Assembly: GCF_037949795.1 (NCBI RefSeq) | Contig: NZ_CP149933.1 | Coordinates: 550,001-614,000, forward strand | DNA from: Thioclava sp. GXIMD2076 | Lineage (GTDB): Bacteria; Pseudomonadota; Alphaproteobacteria; Rhodobacterales; Rhodobacteraceae | DNA length: 64,000 nt | Direction of reading: 5' to 3' | In this document: positions 33,329 to 42,848 of the stretch, piece after piece | Layout: every line of letters starts with the position of its first letter | How positions within the stretch are numbered: the stretch's first letter is position 1 | The notes under the pieces: generated by a model | The model's database searches: none | What the model saw: the letters and a program-made list of their open reading frames with translations, nothing else | What the model was told of the DNA's origin: nothing | Program-made: the position numbers and the translations under genes

Positions 33329-35173
33329 ATGGGATCGAGCCTGATTTCGAGCGATAGCCTTTCATTGGGGCTGGCCAAACCGGCACGTCGCCTCCTCGCG
33401 ATCCTCGAACATGTTTTCGGAGGAGTGGTCGCCTTCGGGCTCGCCCTTCTGCTGGCTCTCGTGCTTGCAGGCTTCGTGATGCGCTACGGGTTCTCGTCTT
33501 CTATTCTGGGTGCCGAGGATGCCGGCAACTGGCTTTATGTGGCGATCACGGCCGTCGGGGCGCCTTTGGCGCTTCGTTCGGCCCTCGCCATGCGTCTCGA
33601 CATCATCCACGTGCGTCTCGCCGACCGTCCGCGGATGGTCGCGGATGTCGTCGCCGAAGCGCTAACCCTGCTGTCGGGCCTCATTCTCGCACATGGCAGC
33701 AGCACTGCCGCGCGGATCATGGGCGGCACCAACGCAGCGCTCGGTCTGCCACAGTGGGTGCCCTTCGTGGTGTTCGGCATCGGCGGCGCACTCGTCATGC
33801 TTTTCGTCGCGCTGGACCTGATCGCCAAGGGCCGTCCCGAAATCCTGATCGGCGCTGCCGCATTGGCGAGCGTCCTGTTCTGGTGCGGGCAACAGGGCTT
33901 TCTCCTGTCGCTGCCCCTCGCCCCCAGCCTCGCGATGGGGTTGATCGTCGTCCTGGGCCTCGTGGTCGCGGCTCCGCTCCCGCACGCCTTCTTTGCGGCA
34001 GCCTACCTCGTCATCCCGCTCGGTAGTGCCTTACCCGAACCCGCGCTCGTAAACTCGGCGCTGTCCGGCATGATGAAGTTCCTGCTTCTCGCAATCCCGT
34101 TCTTTCTGCTTGCAGGCATTCTGCTGACGAAATCGGGCGTCGCCGGACGACTGGTGCAGTTCGCGGATGCGCTCGTCGGACACCATCGCGGCGGTCTTGC
34201 CCAAACGACCCTCCTCACAAACCTGCTCTTTGCAGGCGCTTCTGGCTCCTCGATCGCTTCCGCTGCCTTCGGCGCAAAGATGTTCCAGCCCGAACTTCAA
34301 GCCCGCGGATATGCTCCAGAAAAGGCCGGAGCGATCATCGCTGCAACCTCGGTGATAGACAATGTTATCCCGCCCTCGATCGCCTTTCTCATCATGGCGA
34401 CTGCTACCAACCTGTCAGTCGGAAAACTGCTGTTTGGCGGGCTGTGGGCCGGATTGCTGCTGGCGATCGCGCTGTTCGTCGTCATCCGTCTCACCTGCCA
34501 CGACACGCCGGTGAGCGCGCGCAGCGACGGGCGGACCCGCGTCACGCTGGGACTGCGGGCCATTCCGGCCTTCGGACTGGGGATCATCGTGGTCTTCGGC
34601 ATCCGCCTCGGCTTCGTTACCACGACCGAGGCCGCAGCTGCCGCTGCCTTCTACACCTTTCTGTTGAGCCTGTTCTACGGCCTGAAAACGCGCGGCCTGT
34701 ACGATGCTTTCCGCCAAGCCGGCACCGAAGCGGCGGCGATCGCGCTTCTCATCGCGTCCGCCGCGCCCTTCGCGTTCCTTCTTGCAGTCGACGACATATC
34801 CGGAGCAATCGGCGCCGTCGCAGATCTGCTCGGCAGCGGCCCCGTCGCGGTCCTCGCTCTCTCGGTCGCCATCCTGTTAATTGCGGGCCTCGTCCTCGAT
34901 ATTGGCGCCGCCATTCTGCTGTTCGCGCCGCTCCTTCTGCCGCTCGCCACGGCCACGGGCCTCGATCCGGTTATCTTCGGCGTCATCATAGTCGTGAACC
35001 TTATGATCGGCGGCCTCACGCCTCCTTTCGGTGTACTGATTTTCGTCGTCGCAGGCGTGACCCGCATCCCGACTGCCGCACTGTTCAGGTCAGCCCTGCC
35101 CCATGTCCTGACCCTCGCCCTCGCCCTCTTTGCCATCTGCCTCTTCGCACTCGTGCAGGCAGGCCTCTTCTGA
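33329..35173 (+). CDS. TRAP transporter fused permease (DctQ-DctM)
   Basis: A 614-residue fusion of the small and large TRAP permease subunits. The DctQ part occupies about residues 1-165 with four spans (RRLLAILEHVFGGVVAFGLA near the start), and the DctM part starts at about 175 and runs to the end with GASGSSIASAAFGAKM, NVIPPSIAFLIMATATNLSV and the C-terminal MIGGLTPPFGVLIFVVAGVT. TAAGGAGAG precedes ATG 33329. It uses a sodium or proton gradient with the periplasmic protein encoded next to bring in an organic anion. Confidence 0.92.
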   Translation: MGSSLISSDSLSLGLAKPARRLLAILEHVFGGVVAFGLALLLALVLAGFVMRYGFSSSILGAEDAGNWLYVAITAVGAPLALRSALAMRLDIIHVRLADRPRMVADVVAEALTLLSGLILAHGSSTAARIMGGTNAALGLPQWVPFVVFGIGGALVMLFVALDLIAKGRPEILIGAAALASVLFWCGQQGFLLSLPLAPSLAMGLIVVLGLVVAAPLPHAFFAAAYLVIPLGSALPEPALVNSALSGMMKFLLLAIPFFLLAGILLTKSGVAGRLVQFADALVGHHRGGLAQTTLLTNLLFAGASGSSIASAAFGAKMFQPELQARGYAPEKAGAIIAATSVIDNVIPPSIAFLIMATATNLSVGKLLFGGLWAGLLLAIALFVVIRLTCHDTPVSARSDGRTRVTLGLRAIPAFGLGIIVVFGIRLGFVTTTEAAAAAAFYTFLLSLFYGLKTRGLYDAFRQAGTEAAAIALLIASAAPFAFLLAVDDISGAIGAVADLLGSGPVAVLALSVAILLIAGLVLDIGAAILLFAPLLLPLATATGLDPVIFGVIIVVNLMIGGLTPPFGVLIFVVAGVTRIPTAALFRSALPHVLTLALALFAICLFALVQAGLF

Positions 35174-35224
35174 GCCCACAAGGCACGCACGCATCAATTA
35201 ACCAGCCCAAATGGAGACCTCCTA

Positions 35225-36232
35225 GTGACCAAATCCTTGATCGACCGCCGTGGCCTTCTCAAAGGCGGAGCTTACGCCGTTGCAGGGGCGCTCGCGGTCC
35301 CTGCCTATGTCCGCCGGGCCTTTGCCGCGCAGCAGATCACGGTGGCCTCGCTCATGGCAGAGGAAAAGCCTGAAACCCTGATCTGGCACAAGATCGCCGA
35401 AATCGTCGAAGAAGCGATGCCCGGTGCCTTCGCCTTCAACATCGTGCCGAACGCAGCCCTCGGCGCAGAACAGGAAGTCGCGCAGTCTGCCAAACTCGGC
35501 TCCGTGCAGGCCTCACTCTCGACCATCTCGCTCATGTCGAACTGGGTGCCGGAAACCCAGATCTTCGACCTGCCGTTCCTGTTCCGTGATGCAGCCCACG
35601 TCCAGGCCGCCAGCGAAAGCAGCGTCGGCGACGAGCTCAAGGAAAAGCTCGCGGGCGAAGGTTTCGTGGTGCCTGCCTTCATCAACTACGGCGCGCGTCA
35701 CTTGCTGACCAAAACCCCGGTCGCGGACCCCGCACCTCTCGCGGGCATGAACATGCGCGTGATCCAGAGCCCGCTGCATACCAAACTTTGGCAATCCTAC
35801 GGGGCGAACCCGACCGGTATCCCGATCGTCGAGACCTACAACGCGCTTCAGACCGGCGTCGTCGATGCGATGGACCTCACCAAAAGTGCCTATGCCGGCT
35901 TCAAACTCTACGAAGTCGTGCCCTATCTCACCGAAACCTCCCACATCTGGGCGACCGGCGTGGTCTATTACTCGCAGATGTTCTGGAGCACGCTATCGCC
36001 CGAGGCCCAAGAGGTTCTAGCGGCCGCTGCAGTCGAAGGAGCGGCCTATTTCAACGATCTCATCGTCGCTGACGAAACGAGTTCGATGGAGCAGGTCACC
36101 GCAGCCGGTGGCGAAGTGGTCCAGCCGACCGAGGTGAAGGCCTGGGTCGCCGGAGCGCGGCCCGTCTGGGAAGACCTCGCCCCCACAGTGGGCGGCATGG
36201 AGAAGATCGAAATGCTCTACGGGCTCGCCTGA
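35225..36232 (+). CDS. TRAP transporter solute-binding protein (DctP type), Tat signal
   Basis: A 335-residue periplasmic protein. The start is GTG at 35225, supported by GGAGACCTCC. The leader DRRGLLKGGAYAVAGALAV followed by AFAAQ is a Tat-like signal peptide. The mature part has the DctP pattern, including the conserved arginine and context in LAGMNMRVIQSPLHTKLWQS and GIPIVETYNALQTGVVDAMD. It pairs with the fused permease upstream. The stop overlaps the next start as TGATG. The ligand is unknown; organic acids and sulfonates such as isethionate are typical TRAP ligands. Confidence 0.9.
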   Translation: MTKSLIDRRGLLKGGAYAVAGALAVPAYVRRAFAAQQITVASLMAEEKPETLIWHKIAEIVEEAMPGAFAFNIVPNAALGAEQEVAQSAKLGSVQASLSTISLMSNWVPETQIFDLPFLFRDAAHVQAASESSVGDELKEKLAGEGFVVPAFINYGARHLLTKTPVADPAPLAGMNMRVIQSPLHTKLWQSYGANPTGIPIVETYNALQTGVVDAMDLTKSAYAGFKLYEVVPYLTETSHIWATGVVYYSQMFWSTLSPEAQEVLAAAAVEGAAYFNDLIVADETSSMEQVTAAGGEVVQPTEVKAWVAGARPVWEDLAPTVGGMEKIEMLYGLA

Positions 36233-37824
36233 TGCTCGAAACACCGATGAGCCTGGGGGGCATGGTCACTGCCCCCCACCACCTTGCCGCCCATGTCGGG
36301 CGGGATGTCCTGCGCGATGGCGGCACGGCGATCGAGGCCGCGGTCGCTACTGCCGCGGCACTTGCGGTGGTCTATCCGCATATGACGGGGCTTGGCGGGG
36401 ATGGGTTTTGGCTGATTGGCCGCGGCGGTTCCGAGCCTCCGCGCAGCCTGCACGCGACGGGACGGGCTGGGCGAAAGGCCGTTCCGGGACTCTACGAGGA
36501 AAACGGTCTGAATTCGGTGCCATGGCGTGGCCCCCTCGCCGCCCTGACCGTTCCGGGAACTGTATCCGGATGGGAGGCTGCCCTCGCGCTCTCCGCACAA
36601 TGGCAGCCGCCTTTGCCACTTGAACGGTTGCTCGAACCCGCGATCCACTATGCCGAAGCGGGGTTTCCCGTCACCCGCAGTCAGGCCCGTCTTTGCACAG
36701 CCAAACGTGCGGAACTGGTCGATGTTCCGGGATTTTCCGATGTCTTCATGCCCGAAGGCAGGCCGCCGGAAGAAGGCGAGATTTTCCGCCAGCCCGCCCT
36801 TGCCCGCACCCTGCGCCAATTGGCTCGCAACGGCCTTCGCGATTTCTACGAGGGCGAGGTCGCGGCCCAGCTTGCCGCCGATCTCGAGGCCACGGGCAGC
36901 CCGGTGACCGCTGAGGATCTCGCCACGCATAAGGCCGAGTGGCTCGAGCCCTTGGCCCTCGAGTTGCCGCACGCAGGCGCTACGGTCTGGAACACGCGCC
37001 CGCCGACCCAAGGGCTGGTCTCGCTCATGATCCTCGGCATCGCCGACCGTCTCGATCTGGGGGTGGAAAGTTCGTTCCGACATGTTCACTGTCTTGTCGA
37101 AGCCAGCAAACGTGCATTCGCTGTGCGTGACCGCCACATCGCCGACCGCACGACCGTGCCCGCACCCGAACAGTTTCTCGCGTGCGAGTTTCTGGACCGA
37201 GAAAGGCGCCTGATCGACACCGCCCGCGCCGCGACTTGGGGCGAGCAGACGCATCCTGGCGACACGATCTGGATGGGCGTCACGGATCATGCCGGGCGCA
37301 CCGTAAGCTTCATCCAGTCGCTCTATTACGAATTCGGCTCTGGCCTCGTCTCGCCACAGACCGGCATCACGCTGCAGAACAGGGGTGCCTCTTTCCGGCT
37401 GTCAGGAAACTGGAACATACTCGCGCCGGGCCGCCAGCCCTTCACGACGCTCAATCCGGCAATGGCCGCGTTCCGGGACGGCCGTCAGTTGACCTATGGC
37501 ACTATGGGCGGCGAGGGCCAGCCGCAGACGCAGGCCGCGATTTTCACGCGGCTCGCCCGTTTCGGACTGCCACTCCAAGAGGCCGTGACGGCCCCGCGCT
37601 GGTTGCTGGGCAAGACCTGGGGCGAGGGATCGCTGAGCCTCAAGATCGAGAGCCGATTCGACGACGACGTCATCACCGCCCTGCGCGAAGCGGGCCACGA
37701 TGTCGAGGTGACAGGCCCATTCGAGGACTTCATGGGTCACGCGGGCGCCATCCTGCGCCAACCCGACGGAGTACTTCGCGGGGCAACCGACCCCCGCTCG
37801 GATGGAGCGGTCTCGGCGATTTGA
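36232..37824 (+). CDS. Gamma-glutamyltransferase-family Ntn-hydrolase (HpxW/YwrD-like)
   Basis: A 530-residue cytoplasmic Ntn-hydrolase without signal peptide. The new N-terminal nucleophile after self-cleavage should be Thr345 in HPGDTIWMGVTD. The GDT form, rather than the TTH of secreted GGTs, and the segment SFIQSLYYEFGSGLVSPQTG with LQNRG are closer to oxamate amidohydrolase HpxW and YwrD. FTTLNPAMAAFRDG and TMGGEGQPQTQAAIF are family landmarks. It is translationally coupled to the TRAP binding protein, so it probably cleaves an amide or gamma-glutamyl bond in the imported compound or an intermediate. Confidence 0.85.
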   Translation: MLETPMSLGGMVTAPHHLAAHVGRDVLRDGGTAIEAAVATAAALAVVYPHMTGLGGDGFWLIGRGGSEPPRSLHATGRAGRKAVPGLYEENGLNSVPWRGPLAALTVPGTVSGWEAALALSAQWQPPLPLERLLEPAIHYAEAGFPVTRSQARLCTAKRAELVDVPGFSDVFMPEGRPPEEGEIFRQPALARTLRQLARNGLRDFYEGEVAAQLAADLEATGSPVTAEDLATHKAEWLEPLALELPHAGATVWNTRPPTQGLVSLMILGIADRLDLGVESSFRHVHCLVEASKRAFAVRDRHIADRTTVPAPEQFLACEFLDRERRLIDTARAATWGEQTHPGDTIWMGVTDHAGRTVSFIQSLYYEFGSGLVSPQTGITLQNRGASFRLSGNWNILAPGRQPFTTLNPAMAAFRDGRQLTYGTMGGEGQPQTQAAIFTRLARFGLPLQEAVTAPRWLLGKTWGEGSLSLKIESRFDDDVITALREAGHDVEVTGPFEDFMGHAGAILRQPDGVLRGATDPRSDGAVSAI

Positions 37825-37863
37825 ATTCAAGGATTGCACTTGAACGGGCAAAGGATACGGACA

Positions 37864-38640
37864 ATGCGACATCTCAAACGCATCGCCATCGATGCCTACA
37901 TGCTGCTGTTCGGCATAGCACTCGCGGGGGCCTTCCCACCTGCGCGAGGCGCGGCAGCAAAATAGCGTGGCACCATCAGCTTCTGAGCGGTCGCCCTGCT
38001 GTTCTTCCTCTACGGCACGAAACTCGGCACCAAAGCGGTGCGTGCGGGTTTCCTGAACTGGCGATTGCAGGGTCCTACCTACGCGGCGACCTACCTTGCC
38101 TTCCCGGTGCTGAGCCTTCTGGTCGTCGCAATCTTCGGATCGGTCCTGAGCCCCGAATTGCAGATAGGCCTCCTGTTCCTCTCGATCCTTCCTTCGACGG
38201 TTCAAAGCTCCATCGCCTTCACCTCGATGGCCCACGGCAACGTGGCTGCCGCAATTTGTGCGGCATCGGTGTCGAACATCGTCGGCGTCATCCTGACACC
38301 GATGCTCGCCGCCGTCGTCATCCATTAGGGCGGCGAAGGCGCATCCCTCGACGCGATTTTCAAGATAGGCCGCCAGATCATCGCGCCATTCGCGCTCGGC
38401 CAGATTCTGCGTCCCTTCGTCGGTGCATTCGTGACGCGGCACCGGATGTCCGCGATGCTGGTCGATCGGGGAGCCATCCTTCTGATCGTCTACGCGGCCT
38501 TCAGCGCGGGCACCGTCGGTGGCCTGTGGGCACAGAACCTGCTGGCGCAGCCTGATCGCGCTGGGAATGATCGTTCTCGTTTTCCTCGCCCTGATCTTTT
38601 GCGGTCCCACAAGAGCCTCGCGAGCGGGCACAGGTCGTCT
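37864..38640 (+). pseudogene. SBF-type (bile-acid:Na+ symporter family) transporter, three nonsense codons
   Basis: The reading frame from ATG 37864 matches an SBF/YfeH-type transporter for about 230 residues but contains TAG at codon 34 (37963), TGA at codon 41 (37984) and TAG at codon 155 (38326), with no frame change between them: LLFFLYGTKLGTKAVRAGFL, STVQSSIAFTSMAHGNVAAA, ALGQILRPFVGAFVT and DRGAILLIVYAAFSAG are all in frame. After NLLAQ it is frameshifted and only SHKSLASG of the C-terminus is left. It lies 39 bases after the Ntn-hydrolase gene and was probably part of that operon. Confidence 0.85.
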
Positions 38641-39895
38641 TGGAAATTCGACCAGTTTGCCGCGGTGCTAAGCTATAGAATTGGTTTGATTTCAGGCGGC
38701 AACCTTCAGTTTCGGAGATCGTCTATCTTAGGCCTCGTCCGGCGTCATGATCCCATGTGATGAGTGCGGGCGTCTTTCGTTGTGGTAGCAGATCCCGTCA
38801 CCGATCCCGTCCTGGGCCTCGGAACCGGTTTCGAAGGCGTTCAAGTAGATGCATTCGTATTTCAGGGATCGCCAGAGCCGCTCGATCCTCCGGTTGTCGA
38901 TCCAGCGCTCCCGACCATCCATCGAAATTTTGACCTTCGCATTGCGCAGCACGTCAGTGAAATCGATGCTGGTGAATTGCGAACCTTGATCGGTGTTGAC
39001 TATCTCCGGGGTGCCGTATCCGGCCAGCGCTTCTTTTAAAGCCTCGACGCAGAACCCCGCGTCCATGCTGTTCGAGAGTCGCCAGCTCAGCACCTTCCGG
39101 CTGTGCCAGTCCATGATGGCCACGAGATAGAGAAATCCTCGGCGCATGGGAATATAACTGATGTCAGCACACCAGACTTGGTTGGGCCGGGTGATGGGTA
39201 AGTCTTTCAGAAGATATGGATATATCTTGTGCTCCGGGTGTTCCGTGCTGGTCTTCGGTTCCCGGTCAGATCGGCACCAAACGTATGAGCTTCATCAGTC
39301 GCCGCACACGATGCCGCCCGCACTTGTGTCCCTCGCGAGCCAGGTGCCGGGCCATTTTTCGGGCTCCTTACCACGGCGTCTCGAGAAACTGCCGGTCGAT
39401 GATTTCCATGAACTTCCGGTTCTCGGCGCTTTCTCCGTGCGGCAGGTCAGAAGAGGGTTGAGCGCGCCAGTGACAGCAGGCTGCATGGCCGCCGGACACT
39501 GAGATCGGGACGGTCTTTCTTCACCGCTTTTTGCCTCCAGTGCCGAGGATGAGACTTGAGGCTTCCGACAAAAAATCCCGTTCCACGACCAGCTGGCCGA
39601 TTTGGGTTACAGCTTTTCGACCTCTGCTGCCGATATCGTCGGCTCCGCGAACGCCTGGCCGTTGAAGCCCTGTGGCATGTTCTCAATCGCGGTCCGTTTC
39701 CAGCCGCTGATCATCGTGGGGTGGATGTCATACTTCTTGGCGAGTTCGGCCGTCGTCAGTTCCTCGCGGATGGCTTCCAGAGCCACCTGCGTCTTGAACT
39801 CTGCCGAATAGCGTTTCCGTTTGGTCATTTCTGTGCGTTCTTCCTCAGGCGCTACAGCTTAGCACCTGGTCCGAAATCCCGGGACCACCTCTGCG
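38640..39895 (-). mobile_element. IS3-family element remnant
   Basis: The minus strand carries frameshifted OrfA (39607-39828: RYSAEFKTQVALEAIREELT, KKYDIHPTMISGWKR) and OrfB pieces down to 38728 (LYLVAIMDWHSRKVLSWRLS, IVNTDQGSQFTSIDFTDVLR, ERLWRSLKYECIYLNAFETG). Near both ends the motif GTGCTAAGCTATAG (38665-38678) and GTGCTAAGCTGTAG (complement of 39852-39865) form an inverted repeat with one mismatch. OrfB lacks a continuous frame at its N-terminus, so the copy is inactive. It truncates the end of the SBF pseudogene. Confidence 0.8.
38728..39147 (-). pseudogene. IS3-family OrfB integrase, C-terminal part
   Basis: A 139-codon frame contains two of the catalytic residues, Asp in AIMDWHS and Asp in VNTDQGSQFTS, and the ERLWRSLKYE glutamate region, so the core is present but the N-terminal third is in other frames with stop codons. 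It belongs to the remnant at 38640-39895. Confidence 0.8.
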
Positions 39896-39940
39896 CGGCA
39901 AGGCGGCTTTGCCGCGCACCCCTGATATGCTCGTGAGCGT

Positions 39941-40291
39941 TCAACAGACTGCTGAGACCACGACCTCGATCAACACATCCTTACCTAAATTAGCCACACC
40001 AATGGTGGCGCGGGTGGGCAGGTCGTCGGCCGCGAGCCAGTCGAGCCATGCCGCGTTCATCCCCTCTTTCTGGTCGAAATCGGTAATATAAAGCATGGCA
40101 GTGACGAGCTTCTCCTTGGAAGAGCCGACTTCTGCCAGAAGCGCGTCGATCTTGGCGCAGATCTGGGCGGTCTGGCCTTGCATATCGAGACCTAGATCAT
40201 CGGCGATCAATCCACCGAAATGCAGCATTCCATCCACTTCGACGATGCGGTGGTTAATGCGGGTTTTCATATGGCGGGTAATGGTGGTCAT
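39941..40291 (-). CDS. RidA-family enamine/imine deaminase
   Basis: A 116-residue YjgF/YER057c/UK114 (Rid) protein. MTTITRHMKTRINHRIVEVD and LIADDLGLDMQGQTAQICAK, KIDALLAEVGSSKEKLVTAM, and the C-terminal RATIGVANLGKDVLIEVVVS follow the family, although the conserved arginine of archetypal RidA is not in its usual RP context. Rid proteins hydrolyse reactive imines released by amine-oxidising enzymes. The gene follows the flavoprotein genes in the same direction by about 40 bases and has a second copy at 60695 in the matching position of another module. Confidence 0.85.
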   Translation of the reverse strand: MTTITRHMKTRINHRIVEVDGMLHFGGLIADDLGLDMQGQTAQICAKIDALLAEVGSSKEKLVTAMLYITDFDQKEGMNAAWLDWLAADDLPTRATIGVANLGKDVLIEVVVSAVC

Positions 40292-40332
40292 GCAGATATC
40301 CTTCCTATGGAGCATGAATGCGCGGCACTGCC

Positions 40333-41454
40333 TCAGGCAAAACGCGCGATGGAAAACGGAGAAATCGGGGCCTGTGTGTGGCCGGTGGCGATCAGTTCGG
40401 CCATGATATCGCCCACCCCTGGCCCCATCTGGAACCCGTGGGCCGAAAAGCCGAACGCGTGGAACAGACCTTCGTGGCGGGCCGAGGGGCCGATGACGGG
40501 AATATCGTCAGGCATGCGCCCCTCGACACCCGACCAGCTACGCACAATGGTGGCCTGCCGCATGATCGGGAACAGGTCCATCGCCGTCTCGGCGGTGCGG
40601 CGCAACTCGGGGAAAAGGATCTCGGACTGATTTTTTGTGGCATCGGCGCGCCCGCGCCGTCCGCCACCGATAACCACGGTGCCATTCGGCATTTGCTTGA
40701 ATGACAGGGGCCGTCCCGCAGCCCCTACCACAGCATCGCAAAAATGCGGCAGGCGGGCGGTCACGATCATCATCGGCGCTATCGCTTCGACGGGGGCATG
40801 CTCTCCCAATCGGGCCGCCAGAGCCCCCGCCCACGCGCCCGCACTATTAAGAAGCTTCGGCGCGCGAAACGCTCCCGCATCTGTCAGAGCCACCCAGTCC
40901 CCGGCATCGCGCGTGACATCAGTGACGGTGAGGCCCTCATGAAAACGCACCCCCAGCTTTGCGGCTTTCTGGCGAAAGGCAAAGGTGGTCCAGTAAGGCT
41001 GGGCAAACCCATCGGTGAGTGAGGCAAGTCCCCCCACTGCATGATCGGCCACCGCCGGAAGATAATGGCGCAGCTCGGAGCGCGACAGGATGGTTTCATG
41101 GGTAAAGCCCATGCCGTTCAGATCGGCGACACGGGTGCGCAGCCGGTTCAACTCGACCTCCGTCTCGGCGACCTTGATCTGGGGCGCCACCTGAAAGCCG
41201 GTATCATCGTCCAGTAGATCGCCGATGCCGTGCCAGATCCCCATCGAATGCTGCGAGATCGGCACCTCGGCATAATGGCGCCCAAGCCGGCGCACGCCAC
41301 CTGCATTCACCCCCGAGGCATGGCGCGCCACGCTGTCTTTCTCGATTACGATCACATCCAGCCCGCGCTTGGCCGCAAAAAGCGCCGCCGCGCAGCCATG
41401 CAACCCGCCGCCCACCACCACCAGATCGGCTGTCCGGCCAGTATGAGGGGTCAT
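40333..41454 (-). CDS. FAD-dependent amine/amino-acid oxidoreductase (HcnC/SoxB-like)
   Basis: A 373-residue DAO-family flavoenzyme. GGGLHG at 15-20 binds FAD. SGVNAGGVRRLGRHYAEVPI resembles the active-site loop of sarcosine oxidase beta and HcnC-like subunits. VRSWSGVEGRMPDDIPVIG and HAFGFSAHGFQMGPGVG end the family pattern. It is expected to oxidise a C-N bond and to pair with the HcnB-like subunit, with which it overlaps by ATGA. It is followed by RidA. Confidence 0.87.
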   Translation of the reverse strand: MTPHTGRTADLVVVGGGLHGCAAALFAAKRGLDVIVIEKDSVARHASGVNAGGVRRLGRHYAEVPISQHSMGIWHGIGDLLDDDTGFQVAPQIKVAETEVELNRLRTRVADLNGMGFTHETILSRSELRHYLPAVADHAVGGLASLTDGFAQPYWTTFAFRQKAAKLGVRFHEGLTVTDVTRDAGDWVALTDAGAFRAPKLLNSAGAWAGALAARLGEHAPVEAIAPMMIVTARLPHFCDAVVGAAGRPLSFKQMPNGTVVIGGGRRGRADATKNQSEILFPELRRTAETAMDLFPIMRQATIVRSWSGVEGRMPDDIPVIGPSARHEGLFHAFGFSAHGFQMGPGVGDIMAELIATGHTQAPISPFSIARFA

Positions 41455-42848
41455 CTCACTACCTCGGGCGTGTCAGGTTCGGGGGCAAAGCCCGCCAGTT
41501 CCGACAGTTGCAGCGGTTTCAGCGGCGGGCGGATACGGTAATAATCGGTGACAGAGGGGCTTTCGCCCTTGGTGGCCGCGATCACACCCGCCACGGCCAG
41601 CCCGCAGATCCGACCCTGACAGGGGCCCATGCCCGTGCGCAAAAGCGATTTTACCTGATTGGGGCCGGGGGCGCCCAGACGCACGGTCTCGCGGACACTG
41701 CCTGCGGTCACTTCTTCACAGCGACACAGAAGCACATCATCGGCTGGGGCCAACACCTCCGGCGCGGGGGCATAAAGAGTTTCCAGAAGCGGCCGCACTG
41801 CGCCGTCACGTTCCAGCGCTGCGCGCAGGCGGGTCAACCGGCCGCCTTTCACCTCACGGCCCAAGGAACGCGCGATCTCAAGCGCCACCAGACGACCTTG
41901 AAGTGCGGCCGAAGCCGCCCCCGCAATCCCTGCACCATCGCCTGCCACATAGAGCCCCGCGACACTTGTCTGGCCCGCCGCATCGAGCGTCGGGCGGAAG
42001 CAATGCTGCGACGCATCCCAGTGGTGCGCGGCGCGCAAGAGCCGCGTGATCTGCTGGTTGGGCACAACACCCTGATGCAGCGCGATCGTGCCGCTATCGA
42101 TGCGGTGGCTCTTGCCGCCAGAGGTGAATTCCAGCGCCTCGGCGGCACCGCTTCCCATGATCGCAAGATCCTGCGCATGGCGATAGATGGGCACGCCCGC
42201 CGCGCGCACGGCCTGCATCAGACGTAAGCCCTTGGTCAGATAGGTGCGCGCTTTCAGAGCCTTGGGCAGATGCTTGGCCGCCGAGAGCATCCGGCCCTTG
42301 GGGATATTTTCGACCACCGCTTTGGGCGGGCAGCCTGCCGCCACCATCTGCTGCGCCAGTAGCCACAATAGCGGCCCTGAGCCTGCCAGCACCGCATCGG
42401 GCTGCACCACACCAGCCGATTTCAGCAGGATTTGCAGCGCGCCTATAGTGGTGACACCGGGCAGGGTCCAGCCGCGCATAGGCATCGGGCGTTCAAGCGC
42501 ACCAGTCGCGGAAAGAATCGCCCGTGGACGTATCTGCGAGGAGGTCCCCTCTTGCGAGACATCAATCATCAGATCGGTGCCAATATTCCAGACAGATGCG
42601 CCGGCGCGATAGGCGGTAGAACTGGCGCGGAATGCCTCGGCCAAAGACCGGCCCGCGCTGTAATCTGCGCCTAAGATCGCCTCGCGCTTGGGCGTTACGG
42701 TTTCGATACCGCGATAGATTTGACCACCCGGACGGGGCTGCTCATCCAGCACCACGACCGAGAGGCCGGCCTTTGCAGCTTCGGTTGCGGCAGCCATGCC
42801 AGCAGGGCCTGCACCAATGACGGCGAGATCGACAGAAACGGCGCTCAT
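41451..42848 (-). CDS. HcnB-like NAD(P)/FAD-dependent oxidoreductase subunit
   Basis: A 465-residue flavoprotein. GAGPAG at 12-17 binds FAD, LSATGALERPMPMRGWTLPG marks the central pyridine-nucleotide disulfide-reductase-like part, and the C-terminus holds a four-cysteine BFD-type cluster motif (CRCEEVTAG, then CQGRICG). This is the architecture of the alpha subunit of hydrogen cyanide synthase, opine oxidases and D-hydroxyproline dehydrogenase. Start 42848 overlaps the 2Fe-2S gene end by ATGA. It passes electrons from the DAO subunit. Confidence 0.9.
   Translation of the reverse strand: MSAVSVDLAVIGAGPAGMAAATEAAKAGLSVVVLDEQPRPGGQIYRGIETVTPKREAILGADYSAGRSLAEAFRASSTAYRAGASVWNIGTDLMIDVSQEGTSSQIRPRAILSATGALERPMPMRGWTLPGVTTIGALQILLKSAGVVQPDAVLAGSGPLLWLLAQQMVAAGCPPKAVVENIPKGRMLSAAKHLPKALKARTYLTKGLRLMQAVRAAGVPIYRHAQDLAIMGSGAAEALEFTSGGKSHRIDSGTIALHQGVVPNQQITRLLRAAHHWDASQHCFRPTLDAAGQTSVAGLYVAGDGAGIAGAASAALQGRLVALEIARSLGREVKGGRLTRLRAALERDGAVRPLLETLYAPAPEVLAPADDVLLCRCEEVTAGSVRETVRLGAPGPNQVKSLLRTGMGPCQGRICGLAVAGVIAATKGESPSVTDYYRIRPPLKPLQLSELAGFAPEPDTPEVVR

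Noticed and set aside
6779..39895. Composite transposon carried by flanking IS3 copies
   Set aside because: The IS3-family remnants (6.8, 18.5, 24.4, 25.1 and 38.6 kb) belong to clearly different subgroups, most are truncated, and no matching target duplications were seen.
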